Assembly: GCA_020431945.1 (NCBI GenBank)
Contig: JAGQHH010000220.1
Location: forward strand, 1-7,033
Length of the DNA stretch: 7,033 nucleotides
Direction: 5' to 3'
Source: Cyanobacteria bacterium HKST-UBA02
Lineage (GTDB): Bacteria > Cyanobacteriota > Vampirovibrionia > Obscuribacterales > Obscuribacteraceae
The notes under the pieces were generated by a model, which was not told the origin of the DNA, made no database searches, and worked only from the letters and a program-made list of their open reading frames with translations. Each line of letters starts with the position of its first letter. The first letter of the stretch is position 1. A program made the position numbers and the translations under genes. Positions 6,921 to 7,033 of this stretch are shown here, one piece after another.

Positions 6921-7033
6921 ACCACTTGTACTCTTTGACTTGATGCTCTTGCTGGGTCTGCTGTTGTTGCTGACCGGGCCGCTGACCTTGAGGCGGACCG
7001 TAGCCGCGCTGACCTTGAGGGGGTCCGTAGCCG
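6919..7033 (-). CDS. 3' end of an unidentified protein with a Gly/Tyr/Pro/Gln-rich repeat tail, partial
   Basis: Read leftward from the right edge, the minus strand is open for 37 codons and ends at TAA (6921-6919). The visible C-terminus is two copies of GYGPPQGQR, then PG, five Gln, TQQEH and QVKEYKW. The body of the protein lies beyond the window, so I do not recognise the family or function. All three minus-strand frames are open in this short stretch. This one is chosen because the two 27-base repeat copies differ at three positions, all silent third positions in this frame but amino-acid-changing in the other two. The stop lies 8 bases from the stop of the convergent channel gene. The composition suggests a flexible, low-complexity tail; the Lys/Glu/Tyr/Trp end is less repetitive and may be a short conserved motif (inference). 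Confidence 0.72.
   Translation of the reverse strand, partial: GYGPPQGQRGYGPPQGQRPGQQQQQTQQEHQVKEYKW
6979..7032 (-). repeat. Two tandem 27-base direct repeats encoding GYGPPQGQR
   Basis: Copies at 6979-7005 and 7006-7032 match at 24 of 27 positions. The differences (C/G at 6979/7006, C/G at 6994/7021, A/T at 6997/7024) are all third codon positions of the minus-strand frame. The array runs to the window edge, so more copies may follow outside. Confidence 0.9.

Noticed and set aside
6979..7032. Tandem repeats as part of a CRISPR array or mobile-element end
   Set aside because: The copies are directly adjacent with no spacers, are a multiple of three, and keep an open frame with silent differences, so they are coding repeats.
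6943..7033. Plus-strand frame from ATG 6943 giving a Leu-rich, signal-like peptide (MLLLGLLLLLTGPL)
   Set aside because: The Leu run is the complement of the CAG/CAA Gln run on the minus strand. There is no ribosome binding site before the ATG, and the repeat differences are silent only in the minus-strand frame.

Overview
The window holds most of a five-gene operon on the plus strand encoding a complete envelope-spanning efflux pump of the YbhGFSR type, plus the tail of a convergent gene on the minus strand. The pump needs both an inner and an outer membrane, so the host is a diderm (Gram-negative) bacterium. By eye the GC content is about 55-60%. No rRNA, tRNA or other lineage marker is present, so I do not name a taxon.

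Layout: (1) 2-1012, periplasmic adaptor (HlyD/YbhG type), with its N-terminus cut off by the window edge; (2) 1002-2948, ATPase with two fused ABC domains (YbhF type); (3) 2945-4069 and (4) 4072-5196, two paralogous ABC-2 permeases (YbhS and YbhR types), each 374 residues; (5) 5210-6910, TolC-family outer-membrane channel with a signal peptide and an unusually long N-terminal extension; (6) 6919-7033, minus strand, the last 37 codons of an unidentified protein with a Gly/Tyr/Pro/Gln-rich repeat tail. No stretch longer than about 15 bases lies outside a gene. Successive operon genes overlap (11 and 4 bases) or are 2 and 13 bases apart, so co-transcription and translational coupling are likely. 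The promoter and any regulator lie upstream of the window.

How the parts would work together: the tandem ATPase drives the two-permease inner-membrane unit. The adaptor, with a long coiled-coil hairpin whose tip carries a recognisable RLS-like docking motif, bridges the periplasm to the TolC-like channel. In E. coli the ybhGFSR genes are separate from tolC; here the channel gene is the last gene of the operon. The substrate cannot be read from the sequence. The E. coli YbhFSR pump has been linked to antibiotic and cation export.

Nothing in the operon looks like a new system. The points most worth a second look are the convergent low-complexity gene at the right edge, whose coding frame is supported by repeat copies differing only at third codon positions; the asymmetric ATP sites of the ATPase; the long adaptor hairpin; and the extra segments of the outer-membrane channel.
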